Below, piece after piece: positions 1 to 8,467 of a stretch of DNA of 57,766 nt. Origin of the DNA: Ideonella sp. A 288 (lineage in GTDB: Bacteria; Pseudomonadota; Gammaproteobacteria; Burkholderiales; Burkholderiaceae_C); contig NZ_MWLO01000161.1 of assembly GCF_002198735.1 (NCBI RefSeq), positions 22,242 through 80,007 on the forward strand. The letters are read 5' to 3'. The notes under the pieces are model-generated. The model worked only from the letters and a program-made list of their open reading frames with translations. It searched no databases and had not been told where the DNA came from. Made by a program: the position numbers and the translations under genes. Position 1 is the stretch's first letter, and each line of letters opens with the position of its first letter.

Positions 1-82
1 CGCGCTCCCGCGCCACTCATCGAACGACGGCTGTTCAGCAGTGCAGCAACGGCCGCAACGAGCCCTTACCCGAACGCCAGCC
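1..82. other. non-coding edge of window
   Basis: These bases follow the stop codon of the minus-strand riboflavin synthase gene. I see no start codon with a plausible ribosome binding site, no hairpin followed by a T-run, and no recognisable protein. In many Burkholderiales the next gene would be another riboflavin gene, but nothing here shows it. Confidence 0.4.
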
Positions 83-790
83 TCAGGCCGACGGGAGCCT
101 CAGCGCGGCCCCAAGCTCATCGACCGAGCTGCCCTGCGCCGCCAGCAGCTTCTCCAGCGCCGGCAGCAGCGGGCCCAGGCGCTCGTCCAGCGCGTCGCGC
201 ACGGTGTCGACCACCACCTGGGTGCCGCGCTCGATCTCGAGGTTCAACGCGTCGCCGACGGCCTTGTCGCCGAAGGTGGTCATGCGCAGCGTCTCGGGGA
301 TCAGCCACACCTCGAACCAGCCGGCGCGGCGGTCGGCTTCGGCCACGGTGAGGCTGGCGCCGTTGACGGCGATGTAGCCCTTGGCGAACACGTAGCGGCG
401 GTGCGACGGCGGCACCTCGATGCGCAGCACCTGGTTGTTCTCGGGCCGGCGGATGTCGATGACGCGGGCCAGGCAGTCGATGTGGCCCGACAGCGGGTGG
501 CCGCCGATCTCGGCGCCGTCGCGCGCGGCGCGTTCGACGTTGAGGCGGCTGCCGACGGCCAGCGTGCCCAGCGTGGTCAGCGCCAGGCTCTGCTGCATCA
601 CGTCGAAGCAGGCGATGCCCGGCGACGGGCGCGCGGTGACGGTGAGGCACACGCCGTCGCAGGCGACGCTGGCGCCGATCTCGAGACCGCTGTCGAAGCC
701 CTCGGGAAAGGCCAGCTCGAAGCTGCGCAGGCCGGGCCGGTCGACGATCGCGGCCACGCGGGCCATGCCTTGAACGATGCCGGTGAACAT
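83..790 (-). CDS. ribE: riboflavin synthase, alpha chain
   Basis: Last enzyme of riboflavin synthesis: it dismutates two 6,7-dimethyl-8-ribityllumazine molecules into riboflavin and a pyrimidinedione, in the cytoplasm. The protein (235 aa) begins MFTGIVQG, the signature N-terminus of the family, and shows the family's two tandem lumazine-binding barrel halves (the second begins near the GHIDCLARV segment). An in-frame extension 28 codons upstream exists, but MFTGIV is the universal start. The gene is divergent from the crotonase gene at 898, leaving about 107 bp. I do not see an FMN riboswitch in that gap, so regulation is not evident. The protein is slightly longer than the usual 200-220 aa because of its C-terminal tail. 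Confidence 0.96.
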   Translation of the reverse strand: MFTGIVQGMARVAAIVDRPGLRSFELAFPEGFDSGLEIGASVACDGVCLTVTARPSPGIACFDVMQQSLALTTLGTLAVGSRLNVERAARDGAEIGGHPLSGHIDCLARVIDIRRPENNQVLRIEVPPSHRRYVFAKGYIAVNGASLTVAEADRRAGWFEVWLIPETLRMTTFGDKAVGDALNLEIERGTQVVVDTVRDALDERLGPLLPALEKLLAAQGSSVDELGAALRLPSA

Positions 791-897
791 GGGCGGGATC
801 CTGGTGTGAAAGGTCTGGGCGCAGCCGTCGACGTCGCCTGGGCGGCAGCTTATCAGCGCCCACCGCGCGCACACTGGCCCGTCACCAGGAGACGACC

Positions 898-1710
898 ATG
901 TCGCACGGACAAGACGCCGTTCGCTTCGAGGCCGATGGCCCGATCGCCACCCTCACGCTGCACCGCCCGCAGTGCCGCAACGCGGTCGACGGCCCCACCG
1001 CGGCCGCGCTGCGCGAGGCCTTCCAGCGCTTCGAGGCCGACGACGACCTGCTCGTCGCGGTGTTCACCGGCGGCGGCGGGCACTTCTGCGCCGGCGCCGA
1101 CCTGGCCGCGCTGGGCGACCCCGGGCGGCGCAACGTGGTGGCCCCCGATGGCAGCGGACCCGGCCCGATGGGCCCCACCCGCATGCACTTTGCCAAGCCG
1201 GTGATCGCGGCGATCGAAGGCTACGCGGTGGCCGGCGGGCTGGAACTGGCGCTGATGTGCGACCTGCGCGTGGCCGGCCGCAGCGCCACCTTCGGCGTGT
1301 TCTGCCGGCGCTGGGGCGTGCCGCTGATCGATGGCGGCACCATCCGCCTGCCGCGCCTGGTGGGCATGGGCCGCGCGCTCGACCTGATCCTCACCGGCCG
1401 TCCGGTCGGCGCCGACGAGGCGCTGGCCATGGGCCTGGCCAACCGCGTCGTCGACGATGGCCAGGCGCTGGCCGCGGCGCAGGCGCTGGCGCGGCAGATC
1501 GCCGCCTTTCCGCAGGGGTGCCTGCGCGCCGACCGCGCATCGGCCTTCGCGCAGTGGGACCTGCCACTGGCCGAGGCGCTGCAGCGCGAGGGCGCCGGCG
1601 GCGTTGCCGTGGTGGCGGCCGAAGGCCTGTCGGGCGCCGCGCGCTTTGCCGGCGGCGCCGGTCGGCATGGGGCTTTCCGCGAGGGCGGCGAGGCCGACGG
1701 CGCGGCATGA
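898..1710 (+). CDS. enoyl-CoA hydratase/isomerase (crotonase) family protein
   Basis: Crotonase-fold enzyme of 270 aa acting on an acyl-CoA thioester. The first oxyanion-hole segment is GGGGHFCAGADLAAL (residues 58-72) and the second is EGYAVAGGLELALMCD (107-122). Glu116 matches the first catalytic Glu of enoyl-CoA hydratase (rat Glu144), but the position of the second (Glu164, 20 residues on) is Cys136. Classical hydration is therefore uncertain, and isomerase, hydrolase or another crotonase chemistry is possible. The stop lies 7 bases before the P450 start, so the two are very likely co-transcribed and may act on one substrate. The last 30 residues are rich in Gly and Ala. Confidence 0.9.
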   Translation: MSHGQDAVRFEADGPIATLTLHRPQCRNAVDGPTAAALREAFQRFEADDDLLVAVFTGGGGHFCAGADLAALGDPGRRNVVAPDGSGPGPMGPTRMHFAKPVIAAIEGYAVAGGLELALMCDLRVAGRSATFGVFCRRWGVPLIDGGTIRLPRLVGMGRALDLILTGRPVGADEALAMGLANRVVDDGQALAAAQALARQIAAFPQGCLRADRASAFAQWDLPLAEALQREGAGGVAVVAAEGLSGAARFAGGAGRHGAFREGGEADGAA

Positions 1711-1717
1711 TCGGCGC

Positions 1718-2989
1718 ATGACCCCGTCCGCCCCGTCACCCAGCGCCGCGCCGCCTGCCGCCCCGTTCACTGCGGAGGAGGCCGAGGCCATCGCCCGCGG
1801 CTTCACGCTGGCCAACGCGCCGCCCGGCTTCATCGACGACCCCTACCCCACCTTCGCGGTGCTGCGCGAGCGCGACCCGGTGCACGCGATCGCGGCCGAC
1901 CAGTGGCTGCTGACGCGGCACGCCGACATCGAGGCGATGTACCGGCTGGCCACCGCCAGCTCCGACAAGCACCGCGAGTTCGCACCCAAGTTCGGCCTCG
2001 GCACGCCGCTGTACGAGCACCACACCACCAGCATCGTGTTCAGCGATCCGCCGCTGCACACGCGCGTGCGGCGCCTGCTGATGGGTGCGCTCAACCAGCG
2101 CGCCATCACGCGCATGGAGCCGGGCCTGGTGGCCCTGGTCGACGGCCTGCTCGACCGCCTGGCCGACGAACCCGCCCCCTGCCTGATCGAGCATTTTGCG
2201 GCGCAGATCCCGGTGGAGGTGATCGGCAACCTGCTCGACGTGCCGCACGACGAACGCGGCCCGCTGCGGGCGTGGTCGCTGGCCATCCTGTCGGCCCTCG
2301 AGCCGGCGCCGTCGGCCGAGCTGCTGGCGCGCGGCAACGCCGCGGTGAGCGAGTTCTCGCTGTACATGACCGACCTCATCGCACGGCGCCGCGCCCACCC
2401 CGGCGACCCCGAGGCCGACGTGCTGACCCGGCTGATCCAGGGCGAGGTTGCCGGCGAAAAGCTGGGGCAGACCGAGCTGATGCAGAACTGCATCTTCCTG
2501 CTCAATGCCGGCCACGAGACCACCACCAACCTGATCGGCAACGGCGTGCACGCGCTGCTGACCCACCGCGACCAGTGGGACCGCCTGCGGGCCGAGCCCG
2601 CGCTGATCAATCCGGCGGTGGAAGAACTGCTGCGCTTCGAAAGCCCGATCCAGCTGAACAACCGGCAGCTCACCGTCGACAGCGACGTGGGCGGCCGCCG
2701 CCTGCCGGCGGGCCACTACCTCACGCTGGCCGTCGGCGCGGCCAACCGCGACCCCGCGGTGTTCGCCGACCCCGACCGGCTCGACATCGCGCGCAAGCCC
2801 AACCCGCACCTGGCGTTCGGCCAGGGCGCGCACGCCTGCTCGGGCATGAACGTGGCGCGGCTCGAGGGCCGCATCGCCATCGGCGCGATGGCGCGGCGCT
2901 ACCCGAAGCTGGATCTCGCCGCGCCGGCCACGCGCGACCGGCGCATGCGCTTCCGGGGCTTCCGCGCCGCGCCGCTGGCGCTCGGCTGA
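1718..2989 (+). CDS. cytochrome P450
   Basis: Soluble bacterial class I P450 of 423 aa, expected to hydroxylate or otherwise oxidise a small organic substrate with electrons from a ferredoxin. Visible motifs are the I-helix oxygen-activation segment AGHETT (264-269), the K-helix ExxR as EELLR (302-306), and the haem loop FGQGAHACSG with ligand Cys374. There is no N-terminal membrane anchor. The ATG at 1718 sits just after the crotonase stop; an in-frame extension into the crotonase gene reads Arg-rich and is rejected. No ferredoxin or ferredoxin reductase gene is adjacent, so redox partners must be encoded elsewhere. The substrate cannot be read from the sequence. Confidence 0.95.
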   Translation: MTPSAPSPSAAPPAAPFTAEEAEAIARGFTLANAPPGFIDDPYPTFAVLRERDPVHAIAADQWLLTRHADIEAMYRLATASSDKHREFAPKFGLGTPLYEHHTTSIVFSDPPLHTRVRRLLMGALNQRAITRMEPGLVALVDGLLDRLADEPAPCLIEHFAAQIPVEVIGNLLDVPHDERGPLRAWSLAILSALEPAPSAELLARGNAAVSEFSLYMTDLIARRRAHPGDPEADVLTRLIQGEVAGEKLGQTELMQNCIFLLNAGHETTTNLIGNGVHALLTHRDQWDRLRAEPALINPAVEELLRFESPIQLNNRQLTVDSDVGGRRLPAGHYLTLAVGAANRDPAVFADPDRLDIARKPNPHLAFGQGAHACSGMNVARLEGRIAIGAMARRYPKLDLAAPATRDRRMRFRGFRAAPLALG

Positions 2990-3044
2990 AGGAGGCAGGA
3001 CCGACGGAACGCGCGCCGCCATCCGGGCCGCGCTCGCATCACGC

Positions 3045-4757
3045 TCACTGCAGCGAGATCCGCGACTGGATCGAGTTGAAGGTGCCCGGCTCGGCGTAGT
3101 ACAGGTTGTATTCGGTGTAGCTCTTGCCGTTCTGGCCGGGCCGCGCCGCCGTCACCGGAAAACCAGAGGTCGATGTCGCGGTCGTGCCCGGATAGGTGAA
3201 GTTGATCGTGCGGAAGGCCGGGTTGAAGGCCCCGCCCGCATTGCCGACCTGGGCCCCTTGGTGGAACTCCCAACCCTGGAAGAGGTGCATCGAGCGTCCG
3301 GACGGCAGCAGGCCCGGCCGCGTCCAGGCGATCGACAGCGGCGTCGGTGAAGCGCTGGTGGCATTTGCCGCCAGTTGCGCGGTGCTCATGCCGCCGAGGT
3401 CGATGCGCGGGTACTTGTCGGCCATCTCGACAAAGGTGTAAGGCAGCCGGTCGAGCGTGGCGTGGTAGGTGCCGATCGGCGTCTTGCCGACATGCCCGTT
3501 CACCGTCTTCCAGCCGTCGTCGGCATAGACGTCGAAGCGATAGACGCCGCCGGCCACCCAGCCCTGGGCCGCGAAGGACTGGTCGGACGCCGCATTGGCA
3601 TTGGCGGTGAAGCCGAAGCCCCAGGAGCTGTTCGTGGCCCCCTGCGCCACGCAGTCGACCACGGCCACCACCGGCAGGGCGCCGCTCGCCAACCGGCAAT
3701 TGCGGAATCCGTCGGTGTCGAGCCAGTTGACGAAGTTGCCGGGCTTGCCCTGCAGCTCCGGCGCCGACATGAGCAACCGCGGCGACAGGAACTTCAACGA
3801 GAACGGGTGCACCGTGCCGTCGATCGTCGTCGTTGGCCCTGGTCCGGTGACGATCACGTAGTTCGCGTTGCCCATCGGGTCGACGATCTGGAATTGCACC
3901 TCGCGTCGGTACTGCACCGCGGGCGACAACGCGTTGCCGCTGGCCAGGCTGTAGCGCTCGTCGCGCAGGTTGTTGGCACGCACCGCCGTCTGCACCAGCT
4001 GCTGGTTGCCCAGCGCCCGCAACGCAGGGCTGTTCTGCGCCACGCCGCAGCCAGGCGTCCCGAACGAACTGCCGCTGATCAGAGTCTGCGTGTCGCGCTG
4101 CACCGTGCCGTCGCGGTAGAACAGGTCGTACTGAAGCTCGATCTCGCGACGCGTACTGCCGTCGGGGTTGACGCCATTGCGCAGCGCCAGCACCTGCAGG
4201 TTGCGCACGGTGCGGCCGATGGCGAAGGCATCGCGCTGCGCATAAGCAGCGATGTTGATGTCGTAGTCGGCGATGAAGTTGCCGCGCGTACGGCCATTGT
4301 TGCGCCAGCAGTTGTCGGTGAGCGCCATGCGGGCGACACCGGTCGGCGGTACCCCCGCGGCGAACTGCCTCTCGAGTTCGCGCGCGAACGCCTCCAATTC
4401 GGCGGTGACGCTCGCGGACAGTTCGGTCGCCGTCTGCAGCGTGAAGACATAGTTGCCGACATCCTTCAGCGTGACGTCGAGAAAGGTGGCGGCGCCGACC
4501 TTCACTGCCGGCAGCGTCAGCACGCGCGTGCCCACGTCGTAGCGGGCCATGCCTGGCGCTGCCGGCTTCTGCTCGGTCGCACCCAGCAACTCGAATACGA
4601 ACTCACCGCGGTTGCGCAGGGTGACATTGGTGTACGAGGCAGTGCCCACGCTCACCGACGGAATCGTCACCACGTTGGTATCGGCGTCGTAGGTGGTCAC
4701 CTGAGCCTGAGCCGTTGCCCCGACCAGGAGCGCAGCCATGAATGCCATCTGGTACAT
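3045..4757 (-). CDS. secreted protein of unknown function with duplicated N-terminal module
   Basis: I do not recognise a family. The 570-aa product starts with a short signal peptide (MYQMAFMAALLVGATAQAQ; likely cleavage after residue 18 or 19), so it should be exported. Residues about 23-61 and 73-111 are two copies of one module: YD...T..V.T.P.V.VG.A.(Y/F)..VTL...G.(Y/F)VF.L..ATE. The rest is rich in Thr, Asn and aromatic residues with few charged stretches and no membrane segment, typical of a beta-rich extracellular or periplasmic protein. The chosen ATG has an AGGGG ribosome binding site about 8 bases upstream; a 26-codon upstream extension lacks signal-peptide character. It converges with the P450 gene and diverges from the dioxygenase gene, so it is probably monocistronic. 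Confidence 0.8.
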   Translation of the reverse strand: MYQMAFMAALLVGATAQAQVTTYDADTNVVTIPSVSVGTASYTNVTLRNRGEFVFELLGATEQKPAAPGMARYDVGTRVLTLPAVKVGAATFLDVTLKDVGNYVFTLQTATELSASVTAELEAFARELERQFAAGVPPTGVARMALTDNCWRNNGRTRGNFIADYDINIAAYAQRDAFAIGRTVRNLQVLALRNGVNPDGSTRREIELQYDLFYRDGTVQRDTQTLISGSSFGTPGCGVAQNSPALRALGNQQLVQTAVRANNLRDERYSLASGNALSPAVQYRREVQFQIVDPMGNANYVIVTGPGPTTTIDGTVHPFSLKFLSPRLLMSAPELQGKPGNFVNWLDTDGFRNCRLASGALPVVAVVDCVAQGATNSSWGFGFTANANAASDQSFAAQGWVAGGVYRFDVYADDGWKTVNGHVGKTPIGTYHATLDRLPYTFVEMADKYPRIDLGGMSTAQLAANATSASPTPLSIAWTRPGLLPSGRSMHLFQGWEFHQGAQVGNAGGAFNPAFRTINFTYPGTTATSTSGFPVTAARPGQNGKSYTEYNLYYAEPGTFNSIQSRISLQ

Positions 4758-5009
4758 CACACATCCCCTTGCGATCGAATCGACTGACCGCTGATCCACG
4801 ATAGCGCCCGGGGCTGTCGACAACAATGACCACACTCATTGGGATCGCTCCGGCGGTCCACAGATGTGCGGATGGCGCGGTCAGGCATTCCGACCTGGCA
4901 TGGCAGCCGCGCCTGACGCGGGTCTGCCCCAGCACCGGGCGCCACCCTTCCTGCGCTACGCTGCACCCGGACCACAGCCATGCCTGCCCGCGTGGAAAGG
5001 ATTCGCCCA
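4758..5009. other. divergent intergenic region
   Basis: This gap separates the minus-strand secreted protein gene from the plus-strand dioxygenase gene and should hold both promoters. I can point to a likely ribosome binding site (GGAAAGG at 4994-5000) for the dioxygenase. I do not see a convincing -35/-10 pair, an operator dyad or a structured RNA. Confidence 0.4.
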
Positions 5010-5912
5010 ATGAAACTCACGCCCGCACAGATCGACGCCTTCCACACCGACGGCTACCTGTTCTTCCCCGGCCTTTTCAGCCCTGAGGAGGTGGCCACGC
5101 TCACCGACGCCGTGCCGGCGCTGTATGCCCGCCGAGAGGCCTGGAACGTGCGCGAGAGAGGCTCCGACGCGGTGCGCACCAACTTTGCGGCCCACCTGTA
5201 CAGCGAGCCCTTCGCCCGGCTGGCGCGTCACCCGCGCATGGTCGAGCCGGTGGAAGACCTGTTGGGCGAGAAGCTCTACATGCACCAGTTCAAGATCAAC
5301 GGCAAGATGGCCTTCGAGGGCGATGTCTGGCAGTGGCACCAGGACTACGGCACCTGGAAGAACGACGACCTGATGCCCACCGAGCGGGCCATGAACGTGG
5401 CCATCTTCCTGGACGACGTGAACGAGTTCAACGGCCCGCTGATGTTCATCCCCGGCAGCCACCGCAAGGGCGTGGTCGACGCGAAGCACGACCTCACCAC
5501 CACCAGCTACCCGCTGTGGACGGTGGACAACGACCTGATCCGCCAGCTGGTGCAGCGCGCCGGGGGCCCCGGCGGCTTCGACGACGCCGGTCGGTACGTC
5601 CCGGGCGGCATCGTCTCGCCCAAGGGCCCGGCGGGCTCGATGATCCTGTTCCACTCGTGCCTGGTGCACGCGTCCACCAGCAACCTCTCGCCTTGGAACC
5701 GCGTCAGCGTGTACCTGAGCTTGTGCGCGGTCAGCAACCACATCCGCCGCCACAAGCGGCCCGAGTACATCGCCCACCGCGACTTCACGCCGATCGAGTG
5801 CCTGCCCGACGACTGCCTGCGCACCCCCTACCCGGTCGACCTGCCCTGGAAGGACGGGCTGCCGGCCAGCGCACTGGTCACCTCGCTCGACGAACTGCCG
5901 CAAGCCGCCTGA
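5010..5912 (+). CDS. phytanoyl-CoA dioxygenase (PhyH) family protein, EctD-like
   Basis: Fe(II)/2-oxoglutarate-dependent dioxygenase of 300 aa. The iron-binding triad is visible: HxD as His110-Gln-Asp112 (WQWHQDYGTW) and distal His220, in the segment HASTSNLSPWNR whose Arg231 would bind 2-oxoglutarate. The spacing and the H-(G/A)-S..N..P..R arrangement resemble ectoine hydroxylase and phytanoyl-CoA hydroxylase; the substrate is unknown. The ATG at 5010 is preferred over one 10 codons upstream because GGAAAGG lies 9 bases before it and homologues begin near LT..Q...F..DGYLF. The next gene, a SAF-domain oxidoreductase, starts 39 bases downstream, suggesting a two-gene catabolic unit. Confidence 0.9.
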   Translation: MKLTPAQIDAFHTDGYLFFPGLFSPEEVATLTDAVPALYARREAWNVRERGSDAVRTNFAAHLYSEPFARLARHPRMVEPVEDLLGEKLYMHQFKINGKMAFEGDVWQWHQDYGTWKNDDLMPTERAMNVAIFLDDVNEFNGPLMFIPGSHRKGVVDAKHDLTTTSYPLWTVDNDLIRQLVQRAGGPGGFDDAGRYVPGGIVSPKGPAGSMILFHSCLVHASTSNLSPWNRVSVYLSLCAVSNHIRRHKRPEYIAHRDFTPIECLPDDCLRTPYPVDLPWKDGLPASALVTSLDELPQAA

Positions 5913-5951
5913 GCGCCCCCACCACGGACGACACCACCGACGACACCTGCC

Positions 5952-7304
5952 ATGCACAACCTCCACCGCAAACTGCAGCAGCGCGCCGCCGACGGCCGTC
6001 CCATCCGCATCGGCCTGATCGGCGCCGGCAAGTTCGGCTCGATGTACCTGGCCCAGGTGCCGCGCACGCCGGGCGTGCACCTGGTGGGCATCGCCGACCT
6101 GTCGCCCGAGGCCGCCTGCCGCAACCTGGCCCGCGTCGGCTGGGACCCGCAGCGCGTGCAGGCCGCCAGCCTGGACGCCGCGCTCCGCGACGGCACCACC
6201 CACGTCGGCGACGACTGGGAGGCGCTGGTGCGGCACCCGGCCATCGACATCATCGTCGAGTGCACCGGCGCACCCATCGCCGCGGTCGACCACTGCCTGG
6301 CCGCCTTTGCGCAGCGCAAGCACGTGGTCAACGTCACCGTCGAGGCCGACGCCTTCTGCGGCCCGCTGCTGGCGCGCCGCGCGGCCGAGGCCGGCGTGGT
6401 GTACTCGCTGGCCTTCGGCGACCAGCCGGCGCTGATCTGCGACCTGGTCGACTGGGCCCGCACCTGCGGCTTCCCGGTGGTGGCCGCCGGCCGCGGCCAC
6501 AAGTGGCTGCCGCACTTCAGCCAGAGCACGCCCGAGACGGTGTGGGGCCACTACGGCCTGACGCCCGAGCAGGCGGTGCGCGGCGGCCTGAACCCGAAGA
6601 TGTTCAACAGCTTCCTGGACGGCAGCAAGCCCTCGATCGAGAGCACCGCAGTGGCCAACGCCACCGGCCTGGACGTGCCCAGCGACGGACTGCTCTACCC
6701 GCCGGCCAGCGTCGAAGATATCCCGTACGTGACGCGTCCACGCAGCGAAGGCGGCGTGCTCGAGAAGAAGGGCATGGTCGAGGTGATCTCCTCGCTCGAG
6801 CCCGATGGCCGCAAGATCCCCTACGACATCCGAATGGGCGTGTGGGTGACGGTGGAGGCCGAGACCAACTACATCAAGCACTGCTTCGAGGAGTACAACG
6901 CCCACACCGACCCGAGCGGCCGCTACTTCACGCTGTACAAGCGCTGGCACCTGATCGGCCTGGAGGTGGGCTTCTCGGTGGCCAGCGTGGCGCTGCGCGG
7001 CGAGCCCACCGGCGTGGCCGAGGGCTGGCGCGCCGACGTGGTGGCCACCGCCAAGCGCGACCTGGCGCCGGGCGAGCGACTCGACGGCGAAGGCGGCTAC
7101 ACCGTGTGGGGCAAGCTGCTGCCGGCGGGCACGTCATTGGCCATGGGCGGCCTGCCGCTGGGCCTGGCCCACGACGTGGCGGTGGTGCGCCCGGTGCGCC
7201 AGGGCCAGAGCCTGTGCTGGGCCGACGTGGCCATCGACACCGGCACCCGCGCCTACCAGCTGCGCAAGGAGATGGAAACGAGCTTCGTGCCGCAGCGCGG
7301 CTGA
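5952..7304 (+). CDS. NAD(P)-dependent oxidoreductase with homoserine-dehydrogenase-like fold and SAF domain
   Basis: A 450-aa protein with an N-terminal Rossmann domain (IRIGLIGAGKFGSMYLAQ, residues about 20-37), a central catalytic region resembling homoserine dehydrogenase and other Gfo/Idh-like enzymes, and a C-terminal SAF domain (about 360-445, from RADVVATAKRDLAPGERLDG). SAF domains occur in sialate synthases, altronate dehydratase and FlgA-type proteins. This domain combination is known from putative sugar- or polyol-derivative dehydrogenases, but its substrate is generally not established. It is not a true homoserine dehydrogenase: that family has neither the SAF tail nor this core. 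It follows the PhyH-type dioxygenase by 39 bases, so the two probably act on the same pathway. Confidence 0.85.
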   Translation: MHNLHRKLQQRAADGRPIRIGLIGAGKFGSMYLAQVPRTPGVHLVGIADLSPEAACRNLARVGWDPQRVQAASLDAALRDGTTHVGDDWEALVRHPAIDIIVECTGAPIAAVDHCLAAFAQRKHVVNVTVEADAFCGPLLARRAAEAGVVYSLAFGDQPALICDLVDWARTCGFPVVAAGRGHKWLPHFSQSTPETVWGHYGLTPEQAVRGGLNPKMFNSFLDGSKPSIESTAVANATGLDVPSDGLLYPPASVEDIPYVTRPRSEGGVLEKKGMVEVISSLEPDGRKIPYDIRMGVWVTVEAETNYIKHCFEEYNAHTDPSGRYFTLYKRWHLIGLEVGFSVASVALRGEPTGVAEGWRADVVATAKRDLAPGERLDGEGGYTVWGKLLPAGTSLAMGGLPLGLAHDVAVVRPVRQGQSLCWADVAIDTGTRAYQLRKEMETSFVPQRG

Positions 7305-7349
7305 GGGCGCGAGACGCGTGCGTGCCTCCGCGCGACCGGCCGCGGCCGC

Positions 7350-7703
7350 TCAGGCCATCTTCACCGCCGTGCCGCTGACGGCGACCATCATCATGCCGTT
7401 GGTCTCGCCGAGCACCTCATAGTCGAAGTCGATGCCGACCACGCCGTCGGCGCCCAGTTCCTTGGCCGCCTCGACGAGGCCTTCAAGTGCCGCCTCGCGG
7501 GCGCCGCTCAAGGCGCGCTCGTAGCCGCCGGCGCGGCCGCCGACCACGTCGCGCACCGACGAGAACAGGTCGCGGAAGATGTTGGCGCCGATGATGGCCT
7601 CGCCGTTGACCACGCCCAGGTACTGCGCCACGCGGGCGCCCTCGCCGTTGGGCACCACCGTGGCGAGAAAGAAGCCTTCGTCCTTCTTCGAGAACCAGCC
7701 CAT
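7350..7703 (-). CDS. YbjQ/UPF0145 family protein
   Basis: A 117-aa cytoplasmic protein of the YbjQ (UPF0145, putative heavy-metal-binding) family. The recognisable core is GxVxGEAIIGANIFRDLFSSVRDVVGG followed by YE..L..AR..AL..L...A.ELGADGVVGI.FDYE, typical of the family's pentameric fold. The role is unproven in any organism. It converges with the SAF oxidoreductase gene. The flavin-reductase gene ends 35 bases upstream of this start on the same strand, so the two may be co-transcribed. Confidence 0.9.
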   Translation of the reverse strand: MGWFSKKDEGFFLATVVPNGEGARVAQYLGVVNGEAIIGANIFRDLFSSVRDVVGGRAGGYERALSGAREAALEGLVEAAKELGADGVVGIDFDYEVLGETNGMMMVAVSGTAVKMA

Positions 7704-7737
7704 GCCAATCTCCTTGCAGTGAATGTGAGCGACGACC

Positions 7738-8406
7738 TCAACGGTACACGCCGTCCCAAGGCCCCGGCTGCAGCGTGGCCGACTGGCGGTCGTCGCTGGC
7801 CACCGGGCGGTTCATCGTGAACACGCTCTCGGGCGACACCGCCGAGTAGTCCATGTAGCCCAGGCGCGCCAGCGGCCGCATCGCGCCGGTGTCCACCAGG
7901 CCGTCGCGGATGAAGGCATCGTCGATGTACACGCCCACCACCAAGCCGAAGATCACCGTGTTGCCTGTCTCGGCGCGGCCCTCGGGCGCGGGCATCTGCA
8001 GCGTCTGCCAGAGCCGGCACTCGAAGGCCGCCGGCGCGCCGGCCACCCGCGGCGGCGCTACGAAGCGCGACGGCGCAGGCACCAGCCCCGCCAGCACGAA
8101 CTCGTCGACGCCCGGGGCCACCGAGGCGGAACTCATGTTCATCGCCTCGCGCTGGTCGAAGCAGGCCATCGAGCAGGTGAACTCGCCGGTGGCCTCGATG
8201 TTGCGCAGCGAATCCTTGCCGCCGCCGGACGAGAACATCACCATTGGCGGGCGCTCGTTCACCGCGTTGAAGAAGCTGTAGGGCGCCAGGTTGGCGCGCC
8301 CCTCGCGGTCGAGCGTGGCCACCCAGCCCACCGGGCGGGGCACCACCAGGGCCTTGAAGGGGTCGTGGCGCAGTTCGGGCGGGCGATGGCGGGGGTCGTA
8401 GTGCAT
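7738..8406 (-). CDS. flavin reductase family protein (FMN-binding split barrel)
   Basis: A 222-aa member of the flavin reductase-like family. The N-terminal part has the family's (F)KALVVPRPVGWVATLD..G..NLAPYSFFNAV segment, where FMN phosphate and isoalloxazine bind, and the ASVAP-DEF-LAG segment downstream. Such proteins reduce FMN with NAD(P)H for a partner monooxygenase or bind flavin with no known reaction. No two-component monooxygenase gene is adjacent. The start MHYDPRH is chosen over a start 9 codons upstream because homologues begin with HYDP. The gene lies immediately upstream of the YbjQ gene on the same strand. Confidence 0.88.
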   Translation of the reverse strand: MHYDPRHRPPELRHDPFKALVVPRPVGWVATLDREGRANLAPYSFFNAVNERPPMVMFSSGGGKDSLRNIEATGEFTCSMACFDQREAMNMSSASVAPGVDEFVLAGLVPAPSRFVAPPRVAGAPAAFECRLWQTLQMPAPEGRAETGNTVIFGLVVGVYIDDAFIRDGLVDTGAMRPLARLGYMDYSAVSPESVFTMNRPVASDDRQSATLQPGPWDGVYR

Positions 8407-8467
8407 GCGCCCGAGTATGCCGCCGGGCGCCACCGCCGGGTTCGGCGGGCCCCGGCGGCACGACGCG

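Noticed and set aside
791-897. FMN riboswitch upstream of riboflavin synthase
   Set aside because: The gap is only about 107 bp and I do not see the conserved riboswitch core segments.
5952-7304. True homoserine dehydrogenase
   Set aside because: The C-terminal SAF domain and the divergent catalytic core do not fit; only the NAD-binding half is similar.
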